Assembly: GCF_000264905.1 (NCBI RefSeq)
Contig: NW_006763142.1
Location: 1,481,789 to 1,545,788, forward strand
Length of the DNA: 64,000 nt
Direction of reading: 5' to 3'
Origin: Stereum hirsutum FP-91666 SS1
Taxonomy: Eukaryota > Basidiomycota > Agaricomycetes > Russulales > Stereaceae
Both the position numbers and the translations under genes were made by a program. Under the pieces are notes generated by a model. That model had not been told where the DNA came from and made no database searches. It saw only the letters and a list, made by a program, of their open reading frames with translations. Shown here one piece after another: positions 44,941-57,876 of this stretch (the first letter of the stretch is position 1; every line of letters starts with the position of its first letter).

Positions 44941-47900
44941 ATGACCTCCGCTTCTCAGATCAACGTTGTTCTATTCGGCGGTCAAGGGACTTTGGCAGCC
45001 AATCTCCCAGAGATCCGTCAGCGCGCGGTCGACGACGCGACCACATCCTCTGGCTCAACCTTACTTTCTGCCTGCCACAAGGCTTTTCACTCCGAGCTTT
45101 CCAGTTTGAACCCAGCCACCGCGACGAGCGTAGATTTAGACGCACTAGACTTCCCCACCCCCCAGTCACTTATCACCCTTCCTACCCACCATCGCTATTT
45201 ATCCAACCCTGTCGTCAGCGGCACTACCCTCCTCCTCCTGCACACACTTCGTTATCTGGCCTTTGTCGAGGCGTCTGCTTCTGCGCAGTCGTCATCCTCC
45301 TCTTCGTTCGCCGCTCTCCTGGACACGAATGTGACCCATGGGGTAGGCGTCTTAGGATTTTCGTCCGGAATACTCCCAGCAGCGGTCGTCGCCACCTCAT
45401 CCGACACCTTGCAATATATCAACAACGCTGTCCAGGCCTTCCGAGTAGCCTTCTGGATCGGTGTCCACACCCAACTTTATAAGACATCTGAAGGTTTCTA
45501 CGGTTCAGCAATCGACGGAGACTCGCCACCCCCGTGGAGCATCGTCTTCCTCGGCCTCGGGAAGCAAGCGGCTGTAGAGGCCATCTTTCGTTTCTCTCTC
45601 TCGGTGAGTGAACTACTCGACATCTCCATGAACGATATTTCTGACATTTTCGACTTATAACAGCAACCGTCCAACGCACCTAAGCTCTTTGTGACCTCAG
45701 AGACTGCCGAAGACTGCGTCACGATATCGGGCCGCCCTGATGTTCTCTCTGCCTTCGCGCAATCCGGACTCCACAGCGGCACCGTCCAGAAGACTCTCGT
45801 CGACACACTCTATCATTCTCCAGCTCATCTCGGGGGCGCTCGTGAGCGCGTTCTTTCTGACCTCGCTGACCGGGGCGTCCAGTTCCCATCATTCTCCGAC
45901 ATCAAAATCCCTCTCCGTTCGACGTACACCGGCGAGTTGATACGAAACGATGGCGTCGGCGCTAGTTCGCTTCTCGAAGCGCTTGTCGACATGATCCTTA
46001 CGCAGCCTATCAACTGGACCAAAGTCGCTGCCGCCACTCTCGCAGCTCTTCCCGAAAACGAGCCCGTTCGCATCCTCGGTATCGGTCCTGGAACGGGCAT
46101 CATGCGCTCCCTCGAACGCACTTTCGGAAAACGTCTTACTTCGTCCTTGGATGTATCGGCGGTCAAGTCAGCCGCCACCGAGAAACCCCATCCTACGCAA
46201 GAACCCATCGCTATCGTCGGAATGGCTGTGAATATGCCAGGTGCTCCCGATGTCTCCATGCTTTGGGAGGTGCTGGAGAAGGGACTTAACACGATCTCCG
46301 AGGTGAGATATCTCTTGACTATCGGTGTGGAGAGTGATTACTGATGTTCTCTTCTTTTAGATTCCGGAGAACCGCTTCAAGGTTTCCGACTACGCTCCTG
46401 ACTCTTCCAAGAACTCCAAACGCTCTATGGCTGCCCACACCGGCAACTTCATCGACGAACCCGACGCCTTTGACAACAGGTTCTTCAACATCTCGCCCCG
46501 TGAAGCGCGTAGCATTGATCCTCAGCAGCGCGTTCTTCTTCACACCGCCTACGAGGCTTTGGAGGACTCCGGATACGTTCCTAATTCCAGCCTGACGAAC
46601 TCGCCTGAAACCTTTGGCTGTTACATCGGCGTCTCTACCGAGGACTATGTCCACAACCTCGAAAACGACATTGACGTGTATTATAGCACAGGTATGCGAA
46701 TGTTGCTCTTCGAAGATCTGTTCACAGTAGCTGATCAGTGCTATTCAGGGACTTTGCGCGCATTCTTAAGCGGTCGAATTTCCTACGCGTTGAAGCTTTC
46801 CGGTCCTTCCATCGTGATTGACACCGCGTGCTCGTCTTCCCTGGTCGCTATATACCAGGCTTGCCGTGCACTTGGGAACCATGACTGCAACGGAGCACTC
46901 GCTGGCGGTGTGAATATCATGACGAGTCCCGATGTGAGTCCCTTCGCGATACCGTATACAGAGGCTGTAACTGACTCATTTCTAATATGTTAGATGTTCC
47001 TCGGACTGGATAGGGGACATTTCCTTAGTCCGACGGGCCAGTGCCAGTCTTTCGACTCATCCGCGGACGGATACTCGCGCTCCGAAGGTGCCGGCGTTTT
47101 CGTCCTCAAGCGTCTCGCCGACGCTGTCGCAGAGGGTGACCACATCTACGGCGTCATCCGTGGCGTAGAGGTCAATCAGAGTGGCCTCGCTCGCTCCATC
47201 ACCCATCCCCACTCCGCCACCCAAGTCTCGCTCTTCAAGCAGCTTCTTTCTCGCACCGGGATCGACCCGAACCGTGTCAGCGTCATCGAAGCCCATGGGA
47301 CTGGTACGCAGGCTGGGGATCCGAACGAGCTCCAGAGCATCCGGAGCGTCTTCGCCGTCAACCGCTCTCCCAGTAACCCACTCCATGTTACGTCGCTGAA
47401 AGCTAACATTGGTCACTTGGAGGCTGCCTCTGGCGCTGCTGGCCTGGCCAAACTGCTCCTCATGCTTCAGCATCGCACCATCCCGCGCCAGATTTCGCTT
47501 CGAAATTTGAACCCTAAGATCGAGCCCCTCGCCTCCGATAACACCATCATCGACACAGTCGCGACATCTTGGACTGTCGCTGAGACTGGTTCTGACCGTA
47601 TGGCGCTTCTCAATAATTTCGGCGCTGCGGGCTCGAATGCCGCACTCATACTTTCGGAGTTCGTTCCAACCATAGTCGCCCCGACAGCACGCCCGGAGTT
47701 ACCTTTCGTGTTCGGTCTGTCTGCAAAGACTGAGGACGCGCTCCATTCTCTGAAGTCTCGATACTTGGAGTGGCTCTCGAACCCTAGCACCAAGGAGCTC
47801 TCCTTCGCCGACATTGCGTATACCAGCACCGCCCGTCGCCAGCTTTTCCCTCGTCGTTTGGCTGTTTCGGCCTCTTCCCATGCCGAGCTCGAACAAAAGC

Positions 47901-50900
47901 TACGCAGCGCATCGAGCCAGGAGGTCGTAGGCAGTCCAGGGAAGGTGGCCTTCGTCTTCTCGGGACAGGGTGGCCAGTATATTGGCATGGGAGCGGCGCT
48001 CTACGAGACTTCTTCGATCTTCCGCCACGCCATAGACGAATGTCACTCATTCCTCTCCGCCACCGGCTTCCCCGGAGTTCTCCAGATCATAATCTCGCAG
48101 GGTCAGCTTACGACGTTGGAGGAGTTCGAGGCGTATCAGGCTGCCGTGTTCTCCTTGGAGTATGCTCTAGCACAGCTGTGGATTTCGTGGGGGGTCGTTC
48201 CGGATGTCGTTGTAGGCCACAGGTATGTTTCGTATTTGCTTTTTATCCTTGGTTCTTTACTGACGTCCGTTCATTTCAGTTTGGGAGAATATGCCGCCCA
48301 AGTCGTCGCGGGAGTGCTCAGCTTGAAAGGCGCCTTGACCATCGTCGCGACTCGGGCCAGACTTATGGTCCAGAACTGCGCGTTGGAGGCCACCGGCATG
48401 ATTGCGATCAACATGGGCCCGGAGAAGGTCGCTTCTCTCTTGGGATCATCCCCTTCGTTCTCCTCTGCCACTATTTCTTGTTTCAACAGTGCTACCGACT
48501 GCGTCGTTTCAGGTCCCATCGAGCAACTCAAGGCGCTCAAGGCACACATCGATTCAGACGTCAAATGCAAGAACGTTCTCCTCTCCGTACCCTTCGGCTA
48601 CCACAGCTCCGCGATGCAACCTATACTCGACGACCTTACTCTCGCTGCTTCGCGTGTCACCATCCGCCCTCCTACCATCCCCGTCATCTCCAACGTCGTA
48701 GGCCGAGTAGTTTCGGTCGGTGACAGTTCGGTGTTTACTCCAGAGTATTATGCCCGCCACTGCGCAGAGCCTGTTCTCTTTGAGAAAGGCATCAGCGATC
48801 TGGCCACGGCGGGCTTTGCGCACATCGCGGCGTGGATCGAAGTAGGACCCCATCCGACGACGCTTCCCATGCTCAAATCTCATCCTTCCCTCGTTGATGC
48901 GCCCTTGCTACTTCCCTCGATTAGGAAAAAGCAGGACGTCTGGACGACTCTCTCTTCGTCGCTCGCAAACCTGTACACTACGGCAGTCCAGGTCGAGTGG
49001 CGGCAGGTATTCTCCCACGTTCCTACCACTTGCATCTCGCTTCCTGGCTATCCTTTCTCGAAGGGCAAGTTTTGGGTTCAGTACGAAGACAAGACTTCTT
49101 CAGCGGTCACCGTACCACGCGCCGCCGTCGCACCCACAGCTCCCCTCGTTAATGGGTTTTCAATGCTCCATTCCTGGGCGCAATTCCCGTCCGAGAACAA
49201 CGGTCGCGTCGCTGTCTTTGGGACTCCCATTTCGCAGCTCGCTGGCTATATCGTGGGACACAAAGTTGGCGGCCACGCCCTTTGCCCTGCCTCTGTTTAC
49301 CATGAGCTGGCCCTCGCTGGTGTCGAGTCGGCGAAGGAACATCTCCAAGCCCGTTTCCCGGATAGTTATATCGCGCTTCGTGCAGTCGATTATGCCAAGC
49401 CGTTGGTTTACGTGGAGGGTGAGGAGCGTGTGGTGAAGACGACTGTCACTCTGGAGAAGGATGGAAAGGGTGTGTTCAGCGTTAGCTCTGAGGTCAGTCC
49501 ATAGTTACATTAATCATGTCCGCCAAGCTGACGCTACTCACTCCTGCAGGTCAACGGTGGCTCTGTGACCATTCACTGCTCAGGAAAATTCAAGTTTACC
49601 CCGGTTACGGAGACAACGATCAAGTTCCAGCGTAGCTCTCCTTCTCTTCTGCGCCAAATTTCGGCCATCACATCAGGCAAGGATGAGCAGTCGCAGACGT
49701 TCACCGCTCGCACGGCCTACGAGGTCATCTTCCCACGCGTCGTGACGTACTCGAAGGAGTACCACTCTATGAAGACTCTCACTGTCAGCAGCGATGGCAT
49801 GGATGGCTATTCCCTTACCACTGTTCCCAACGACAACCGCCCTCGCAATTTCGTCATTCATCCCGTATTCATGGACACCATGCTTCACGTTGCCGGTTTT
49901 GTCGCCAACCTACAAGGAGAATCGAACGACGCCTACATCTGCACCAAGGTCGAATCCGTCAAGGCCGTCCCGGGCCTGATCAATCCCGACGCCGTCTACG
50001 GTGTTTTCATCAGTAACGCATGGGTGCAGTCGGAGGGAGTTATGATGGCGGATGCGACGGCGATAGAGGTTGAGGAGCCGAAGAGGATCGTGGCGCAGTT
50101 GAAGGGTATGCACTTCCGCAAGGTGCGCCTCGATCGCCTCAAGCGCGGTCTTGGGATGTCGGGGAGTCATGCAGCGTCGAAATCCACTTCGAACCCCAGT
50201 GCCGCCCCTGCGCGCGTGGACACTGTCGCTCCTGCCCCTACGCGACCCTCCACCCCACCTCCCTCAGTCGCAATCGACATTCCCGGGGATGTGACGCGGA
50301 TCGTAGGCGAGACGTGCCAGGTTTCGAACTTGGATCCTAACGCTGACCTGGCCTCGTACGGAGTCGATTCTCTTATGTCGATCGAGATCTTCCATAAGCT
50401 GAAGAGTACGTTCGCCACCGCCACGCTCGACCGCGACGTTCTTTCTAGCTGCCAATCCGTCGCCCAGATCGTTGCGGCGGTGCGCGACAGTCTTCCCACT
50501 CCTACTGTTACTCCCCACGTCACGAAACCGAAGCCCGTCTCGCTTCCGAGTCAGCCACAAAGCGCACCCGAGAGAAAGCCAGCAGCCGATGCGCTCGCGC
50601 AGGTTACTCTGATCGTGGCCGAAACATGCGGTATCGATCCCGCGACAATAGATGCTGGTGCACACCTCGAGACATTCGGTGTCGACTCTCTGATGTCCAT
50701 CGAGATCTTCCACAAGTTGAAAGGCGCCTTCCCGGGGGTTCCACTCGACGCTACTACTCTTGCTGATTGCAATACCATTGCGGCTATAGTCGATGAGGTG
50801 AACGCCGCGTCGGGCATCCCACTTAGCCCGCCTGCCGCTTTCGTCGTCGATTCGGACGCGCATGATGCCTCGGTTTCTGACTCGGGGATCGGAAGTTCCA

Positions 50901-52146
50901 CCAGTGAGCATGAGGCTGGCGTGAAGTCTGTTGTTGCTCAGGTCCTCGGTGTTCCCTATGAAGACATTGCGGACGAGCACGACCTCGAGCTCTTAGGTAT
51001 GGACTCTTTGAGAGCCCTTGAGGTACGATCCCAGCTCGAGAAGAAGGTGCGTTTTTCGTTACATTTTCCCGAGCACTATCTCATCTTACCTTCGTACCCC
51101 ACAGTACTCCATTACTCTTCCGATGGATCGCTTCTCAACCTGTCGCACGGTGACCGCGATCGAATCGCTCGTCTCGTCGTACACCAACAAGAAACCTGAT
51201 TCCGACCAGGTATCTCGCAAGGTCGCGCTCGATCCCAAACTACAAGCCCTCGCGGAGACGATGGGTCTCACCAACGCCGCCACTCCTATTCAGCACAGCA
51301 CGATCCCCGACAGAGCGTCATTGTTCGTTATCCACGACGGAGGAGGACGTATCGACTACACCAAACGTCTCCTGCCCCTTGATCGCGATGTTTGGGGCAT
51401 CAACAACCCTTATTTCTTCCAACCCGATACTTGGGAATCCTTGGAGGAGATGGCGGCCGAGTACGTGGGTTATATTTTGCGTGCGGCACCATCCAAACCC
51501 GTTGTTCTCGCCGGTGAGTGTCTTGGTTCATCTCAACTTCTAAAATAGACTAACTGACAAGTCACATCTAGGTTGGTGTGTCGGCGGTGTCATCGCATTC
51601 GATATCGCTCGGCGGCTCATGCGTGAGGGAGTCACCGTCACCGGTGTTATCCTCCTCGACAGCCCACCTCCCAACAACCACGTCCCTATCACCGAAGACC
51701 AGTTCAACTGGGTCACCAAACGGAGGGGTGCACCCATAACAGGAGACATGATCGGCTTCGTCAGGAAGCAATTCGTCGCGAGTGCTCGCATGCTCAGTCG
51801 GTACTGTGAGGGTTTCGATCCCAACGGACCAGTCCCGCGTCTCGTATATCTTCGCGCCGCCGAAGGCTTGCAGATCCCTGGCGCGCACCCCTTCATCACT
51901 GATCGCAGTGATCCAGAGAAGATCGTTGAAGGCTGGCGGTCGTTGGTTGGTGAGCGTCTGAAGATCTGCGAGATGCCAGGGGACCACTTCCAGACATTCG
52001 ATACCGAGAACGTGAGTGTTTTTTTATATCTACGTATTCTCCGCGAAGCCGTCCTGACCTTTTTCTGCTTCGTGCTTCCCATTGATTAGATTAAAACGGT
52101 ATCCAAGCTGATGGCCGAGGGGTGTGCATATTTGGAGTCGTTGTAG
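44941..52146 (+). CDS. Non-reducing polyketide synthase, SAT-KS-AT-PT-ACP-ACP-ACP-TE
   Basis: Iterative type I synthase expected to make an orsellinic-acid-type aromatic acid from acetyl- and malonyl-CoA in the cytosol. My model has ten exons and 2220 residues: 44941-45603, 45664-46302, 46361-46691, 46749-46933, 46994-48222, 48280-49492, 49550-51046, 51105-51513, 51572-52011, 52090-52146. SAT is at about 1-390, with motif GFSSG at 139-143 (Ser where GxCxG is usual). KS starts at [13 protein letters not shown] (402), with Cys572 in DTACSSS, His707 in EAHGTGT and His747 in KANIGH. AT has Ser1016 in GHSLGE. PT has His1343 ([14 protein letters not shown]) and Asp1529 ([11 protein letters not shown]). 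ACP serines are 1694 (GVDSLMS), 1800 (GVDSLMS) and 1906 (GMDSL). TE reads GWCVGG, so the nucleophile position is Cys2058 instead of Ser; LLDSPPP and PGDHFQTF supply Asp and His. Domain order matches basidiomycete orsellinic acid synthases; the product is inferred. Confidence 0.95.
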
Positions 52147-54786
52147 TTTCATTCTTGTCACTGTTCGGTCTCGGACTATTTTTACGGATTCATAGAGGCG
52201 GCTGCTCTGCTGGCTATACTTGGGATGAATAGGAGAGTGTGTTTTCTTATGACATGTGGTACGGGTAATAGTTTCGTCTTTGTTTTTCTGCAATACATCA
52301 TCTACATGACTTTCCTGGGTGACTACTCTTTCTCGCCCGCCGCGCCTGGTCGTCCGACATCCCGCCGTTATCTCTTCCTCTCCTTCCGATAGAAAATCTC
52401 TCCCGCAACCCCGTCCCAAAAAAACTGATCGATTCGTCCGTGCCATTCAATCCACTCGATTTTGACCGTCTCGTAAGGCATAATCCTCAAAAGATTGCGG
52501 CATGGTTCACTCCCTTCCTTACATCGTGGTCATTCGACGCCACGACAGTGATCGCGGTAGTAGAGGCCGGTTCGGGCACAGTCGCTTTGGAGTTGTTGAA
52601 TGGAGGAGGTGGCATCAAGGGAATAAACATCACACGATGCGGATGCGGGAGAAGGAGAGAGAGCAGAATTATTCTGGGAGGTCTCTGGGCTGGCCTGGAG
52701 GTGGAGACTTCGGCGTCGGGGTATCTAGCTGTTTTCTATAAATGTTTTTCGGTGGGGTGGGTTTTGCGTATCACTTATTACTCCGATCACGTTTGGACGT
52801 TTCAACCATGTAGTTGGTTAGCGGTACACTGTTAAGTGAGAAACGCTTTATAGAAACACTTGTGACCTTCGAACTCGGGGAGAATGGCCGCTTATGGCAG
52901 TGCAAGAACATCATAGGCAGATGGGCCACACTCGCCACCTTACCTAATAAAAGCAGTTTTTCAAGTTTCGGAGGACGTTCGCAGGCGACGCGAACTTGTC
53001 CAGAGACGACCACATACTGGTGCTACGATGGTCTGCCACCGTTCTCGATGCTCCCAATATCCTCGATCCTGGCTGTAAGAGACTGGCTTCCGAAATTTGT
53101 TGCGGGGAGGTGGTTCATACCCAAGATTCGAATCAGCACTTCCTCAGGCGCGGATAACTCGATTGATAGACCTCGATTCACTCAAGTCTGTAACGCTGTT
53201 CCTCTCACCTCCATCCATGACAAGAACATCACTACCGATGTAGAGGCTCGTCAGTCGCCGCCGATAATCCACTGGTCTTATGGTGCCCGTCGAAGGCCGC
53301 CCGTTCAGCTCACTCATAGTGTTGGTACGTGCCGTACCGTCATTTCGTTGTGGTTCAAGTGCTTGTCTGCTGGCGGTGGTCTCTTATCCTCAATTGAGCC
53401 ATTTCGATACTATAAGATATCGAGAGGGTTTATGTCAGATGTCTGGTACAAAACGTCCCGAACTATGTACGACTCATGGACGATGCTCAGGTGAGCCGTT
53501 CGGAATTACAACGGGCACGGAAGTCTGGGCTTCCCCACGATTTGGGGATGCTGACACTTCTACATTGTATAGGCTCAACTGAGCTTCCAGACAGTTGTCA
53601 TGGACAAGTGCCCTTGTTATTGTTGTCGCACCCTTGACATGCCGTGTGTTATTACAAACGCCAACAAATGGTCAGAATGATCTAGAGCGGAATTAGAGGC
53701 GTCTACTTTTAAAACATAAAGGGCGGTCGTCGCACTCAGTTCGGAACGTGTGTGGCGCTACAATACCTCCATGGACTAATCTATTAAGCTCAGACCTGAT
53801 CAGATCATAGGCTTTATGGTAACATGCATGGGTGCAATGCAAATAACCAGAGCATAGAGCTCGAGCCTGCTTCAGCGCTCTTCGCCTGCTTACAACACAC
53901 GATTGGGCATTACTGAATCCACCTTATTGAGCAATTGCTGATCAACGGTTGATTCACTGTCGATCATCGTTGCTCAACCGCCAGGGAAGTCGTGTCCGAT
54001 GTCACATCAGCGCATCAAATGCATGCAGTAGCTGGCGGCTACACCGACTCGCTTGGGACGCCTTTACTTCCGTCAGCGCGCAATTTCGCCCACGGTCGCT
54101 CATGCTCTCTGTGCAGATATAGCACCCTTTCCGACCTTTCCTTATGGTCTGGTTTACTGAACACCGTGCCTGTTTTCGGCGTTGCGCAAGAACTGTCGCA
54201 AGTCGCATATACCCCCACTCGGGACTTTGGGGTCTTTTCACCTGAGAACCCTTTTTGGGGAATGCCCCCTGTCCAGGTGGGTCATCGTAAACCAGTCGCA
54301 ATAAACCTTACAGGGAGTAAAGGAATACACTCTATGATACGACAGGCCTAGCATTCTTGGTCGGAAATAAACATCCTCACCACGGTGTCCGATGCATGGC
54401 TCACCTGAGTAGGTGCATTTTTAAGGTAACGACTCCGAGCCAGGGCCATCACATGGAGAACAGCACCAGTATTTGGATTACGCAGGCTGTGTGGATTGGC
54501 GGGAATTTCTACAAAATAATTCCTCGTTGCCCCATTGCTCTTAGAAGGTATGCTTTGTTGGATGACCGGCGCAGTTTGAGCTAGCAGGCCCGAGGGACAC
54601 TGTAATTATATTCGCTCCATTGTTTCACGGTGATCAGCGACGACCTCGACAGCACAGGATGACTGGCCTTATACGCCACCTTCGTAGCAATATAAAGTCG
54701 CCACCTACAGCGTAATAAACGACCAGCTTACCTGTCTTTCTTTTTGTGTTGGCTACCTGAGGAGGCTCGCACGACACTTTACCATC
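52147..54786. other. 2.6-kb gene-poor stretch downstream of the PKS
   Basis: Holds the PKS 3' flank and the GMC gene promoter (TATAAAG at 54691-54697, 90 bp before its ATG). One uninterrupted plus-strand frame of 226 codons at 52814-53494 begins MVSGTLLSEKRFIETLVTFE. I recognise nothing in it, so I do not call it a gene. Two more frames at 53992-54351 and 54357-54584 are also unrecognised. Confidence 0.4.
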
Positions 54787-57499
54787 ATGTTCTCATACCG
54801 CCCTTCATTCTTGGGATTACTTCCTTTCGTCACCTCTGCGTTCGCCACGCTTTACCAGGACCCGTCAGGCCTTTCTCAAAATGCGACATACGACTACATT
54901 ATCGTCGGAGGTAAATAATTTCTCTCTGACAATTAGCCGGCACATCAGAAATTCTGATTTCACCCTTGTGCTTGGAACCTTGCAGCTGGAGCCGGTGGTG
55001 GCGTGCTTGCCAACAGGCTGACTGAGTCTGCTGAAGTTAAAGTTCTCTTGATCGAGGCGGGAGGAAGGTTGGTTCCTGTCCGCATAGCATCATGGCTCCT
55101 GGTTGATGTTGCGCTGACACTCTATTGCAGCGACTACAACAACCAAGAGATCTTAGTCCCTCGGCTCGGGGCCGGACCATTGAGTAACTCGCCATTCGTA
55201 TGTTGGATTTTATTTTATTGTTTCCGAGCCATACCAACCGTACTGATGTTTCTACGCTAGTCTTGGAACTTCACGACTACCCCGTCTCCCGGCCTGGACA
55301 ATCGTACGCTGTCCTACCCTCGGGGCTTTGTTCTTGGCGGTTCTACATCCATCAGTAAGCGTTGCGCTCATCTGCCAGTGGATGCTATGTTGAATACGAT
55401 TGATAGACTTCATGGGGTACACTCGCGCTGCTCGAGATGATTACGACCGTTGGGCCAGAGTTACGGGAGATGATGGATGGTCATGGGACAACCTCTACCC
55501 TTACATGATCAAGGTCAGTGATGCACCGCCCCAAATCGAGATGATCTACTTGGTTTCCTGATACTCTCGTCTGCATATAACGCTAGCTGGAGAACCTGAC
55601 TGAGCCCTCCAGTCACGCCAACGTCAGCGGAGAATACAATCCTGCCGTCCACGGTTACAAAGGTGAGAGCGGTTCGTGTCAAGACGTTATGATGACAGCT
55701 GATGGCCCCCTTTGCGCACAGGACCGCTCCAGACGAGCTTGACAGGTTTCCCTTTGTCGACGGATAGCAGAGTTCTGAATGCATCTGCCCAGCTTTCGGA
55801 GGAATTCCCGTTTAACCTTGACGTCAACTCTGGTAGCCCTCTTGGACTCAGTAAGTTTGACAGTGATGTCTTGTCCATTATTGCCTGCTCACGATCATGA
55901 TCTTCTAGGTTGGTCGCAGACCACGGTATTTATCCTCGTACTGCGTGTTTCTGTGACCGTTTTCTGATCGGCTATTATGCACAGATTTCGGATGGTGCAC
56001 GGTCGAGTTCGGCGAGGGATTATATCGCTCCCGTTCTCAATCGCTCAAACCTTGACGTTGTAGTCAACACCCAAGTCACGAAGATCGTACAGACTGGAAC
56101 ATTGAACGGACTCCCGGTATTCTCAGGTGTAGAGTTTGCGCAGAGTGCTTCTAGTATGTGCTTCCCCATCTTTTCTCGCACAATGCTATATAACATACGA
56201 ACATACTGACCTTCTCTCAGGCCCTGTCTACTCATTGAACGCGACTCGCGAAGTCCTCCTGTCGGCCGGATCCTTCAAGACGCCCCAGATCCGTGAGCTA
56301 CATTCCTTACTCACCGCCCGGTGTTTACATGACCGATACTATTGGTTGTGAAAGTCTTGTTGTCCGGTATCGGCCCCACGGATGTATTGTCCGCTGCTGG
56401 CGTAGAGACCATTGTCGATCTGCCCGATGTCGGAACCAACATGCAGGCAAGTTACTCACTGCGATATATCCGGACACCAGACCTCGCTAATCATAAGCGC
56501 GATTCGATAGGACCATCCCCTCGCGACTGGTGTTTGGACCGTCAGCTCTAACGACACACTTGACGTGTACAACCGCAACACCACTCTCCAGGCCGAGGCT
56601 CTCGAGCAATGGCTAAACAACCGCACCGGAGTGGACGTCATCTCTGCTGGAAATCAATGGGCATTCTTGAGGCTGCCATCCAACTCGTCTATCTATGAAA
56701 ACGAGACTGATCCGAGTGCGGGACCTACGTCCGCTCAAATGGAGCTTGGCTTTGCGGTCAGCAGCGTCGCATACTTACCTTTGTATTTTACGCTGACAAG
56801 TTGTGTGGTATTTGGATGTTCAGGATAGCTTCATTTCGTTCACGGAGCCGGCACCTGCAAACGGGAGCTTCTTCTCGTTAACTGTCAGTGCCGTGTCTGT
56901 CAGTTCCCGTGAGTCGTCACTGTACTCAATTGCATACTGATGCATCTTCCTGACGTTCCGAGCTCTCCCCCTCCAGGTGGGTCCGTCACTATCAACAGCA
57001 CCGACCCCTTCCAATACCCCATCATCGACCTCAACTTCCTCGCCACCGACATCGACGTGTTCACCATGCGCGAAGCCATCAAGGCTGCCCGGCGCTTCGT
57101 CGCCGCGCCTGCATGGTCCGACTGGATCACAGGCGAATACGGATCATTCGCACAGGCCCAAACGGACGACGAGATTGATGCGTACGTGAGAGCCGGGTCG
57201 TTCACGAACGCCCATGCGTCGTGCACAGTGCCGATGGGCAAGACGGGCAACGACACGAGCTTGGGAAGCGGAGCATTGAACTCGGATTTGACGGTGAAGC
57301 AGACGGTCGGGTTGAGGGTCGTGGATTCGACTATCTTCGTCAGTATTTTTCTCGAATGTCTCCCTCCGCATCAGTGGTGCTGATTGAAAATTTTCAGCCC
57401 TTCATCCCGTCCGCGCACACTCAGACCCCGACGTACGTCGTCGCTGAACGCGCTGCCGATCTGATCAAGAAGGCTGATGGGCGCTACAATACCAACTAA
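54787..57499 (+). CDS. Secreted GMC-family FAD oxidoreductase (aryl-alcohol oxidase-like)
   Basis: FAD enzyme that oxidises alcohols, commonly aromatic ones in fungi, to aldehydes with production of H2O2. The N-terminus MFSYRPSFLGLLPFVTSAFA looks like a secretion signal. The FAD-binding dinucleotide fold reads YDYIIVG|AGAGGGVLANRL, with LLIEAGG after the second strand. The GMC signature is PRGFVLGGSTSI|NFMGYTR. The second signature region is VLLSAGSFKTPQI|LLLSGIGP. The C-terminal part has NAHASCTVPMGK and PFIPSAHTQTPTY, supplying the catalytic His pair. Several N-glycosylation sequons (NATY, NRT, NLT, NVS, NNRT, NSS, NET) fit secretion. About 14 exons; stop at 57499. It lies between the PKS and the second SDR on the same strand, so it could oxidise an alcohol of a prenylated aromatic outside the cell, or be a lignin-related neighbour not tied to the cluster. 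Confidence 0.9.
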
Positions 57500-57876
57500 T
57501 GAGCTACTTCCCCTTTTATTTATGGAAGGATCAATAAGATCACCAACACCGCTCTTTTCATCATACCTTTCGACTTTGGTTTCCACGGATTGTTTACATA
57601 AATTTCGTCTTCGTAATATGATATAATGTTTTCTTTGTGGCAGCATGCCCAGCTCAATATGGTGGCCATTATGGTTCTAGTATTCAGGCAAACGTCGAAT
57701 GAGGCTTCGAAATACAGAGCTTTTGCACTTCAGATCACTGAGAAGCGCCGGATTGGGGAGAGCAGCTGACTGGAAAACAAGATGCCGGCCTATGTAGTAG
57801 GCTCTCCTCGACTGATTCTCATAATATCCCAAGTGAGTGTTCAGCCAAAAAAGAGCGTACCAGGTACGACTCCCTT

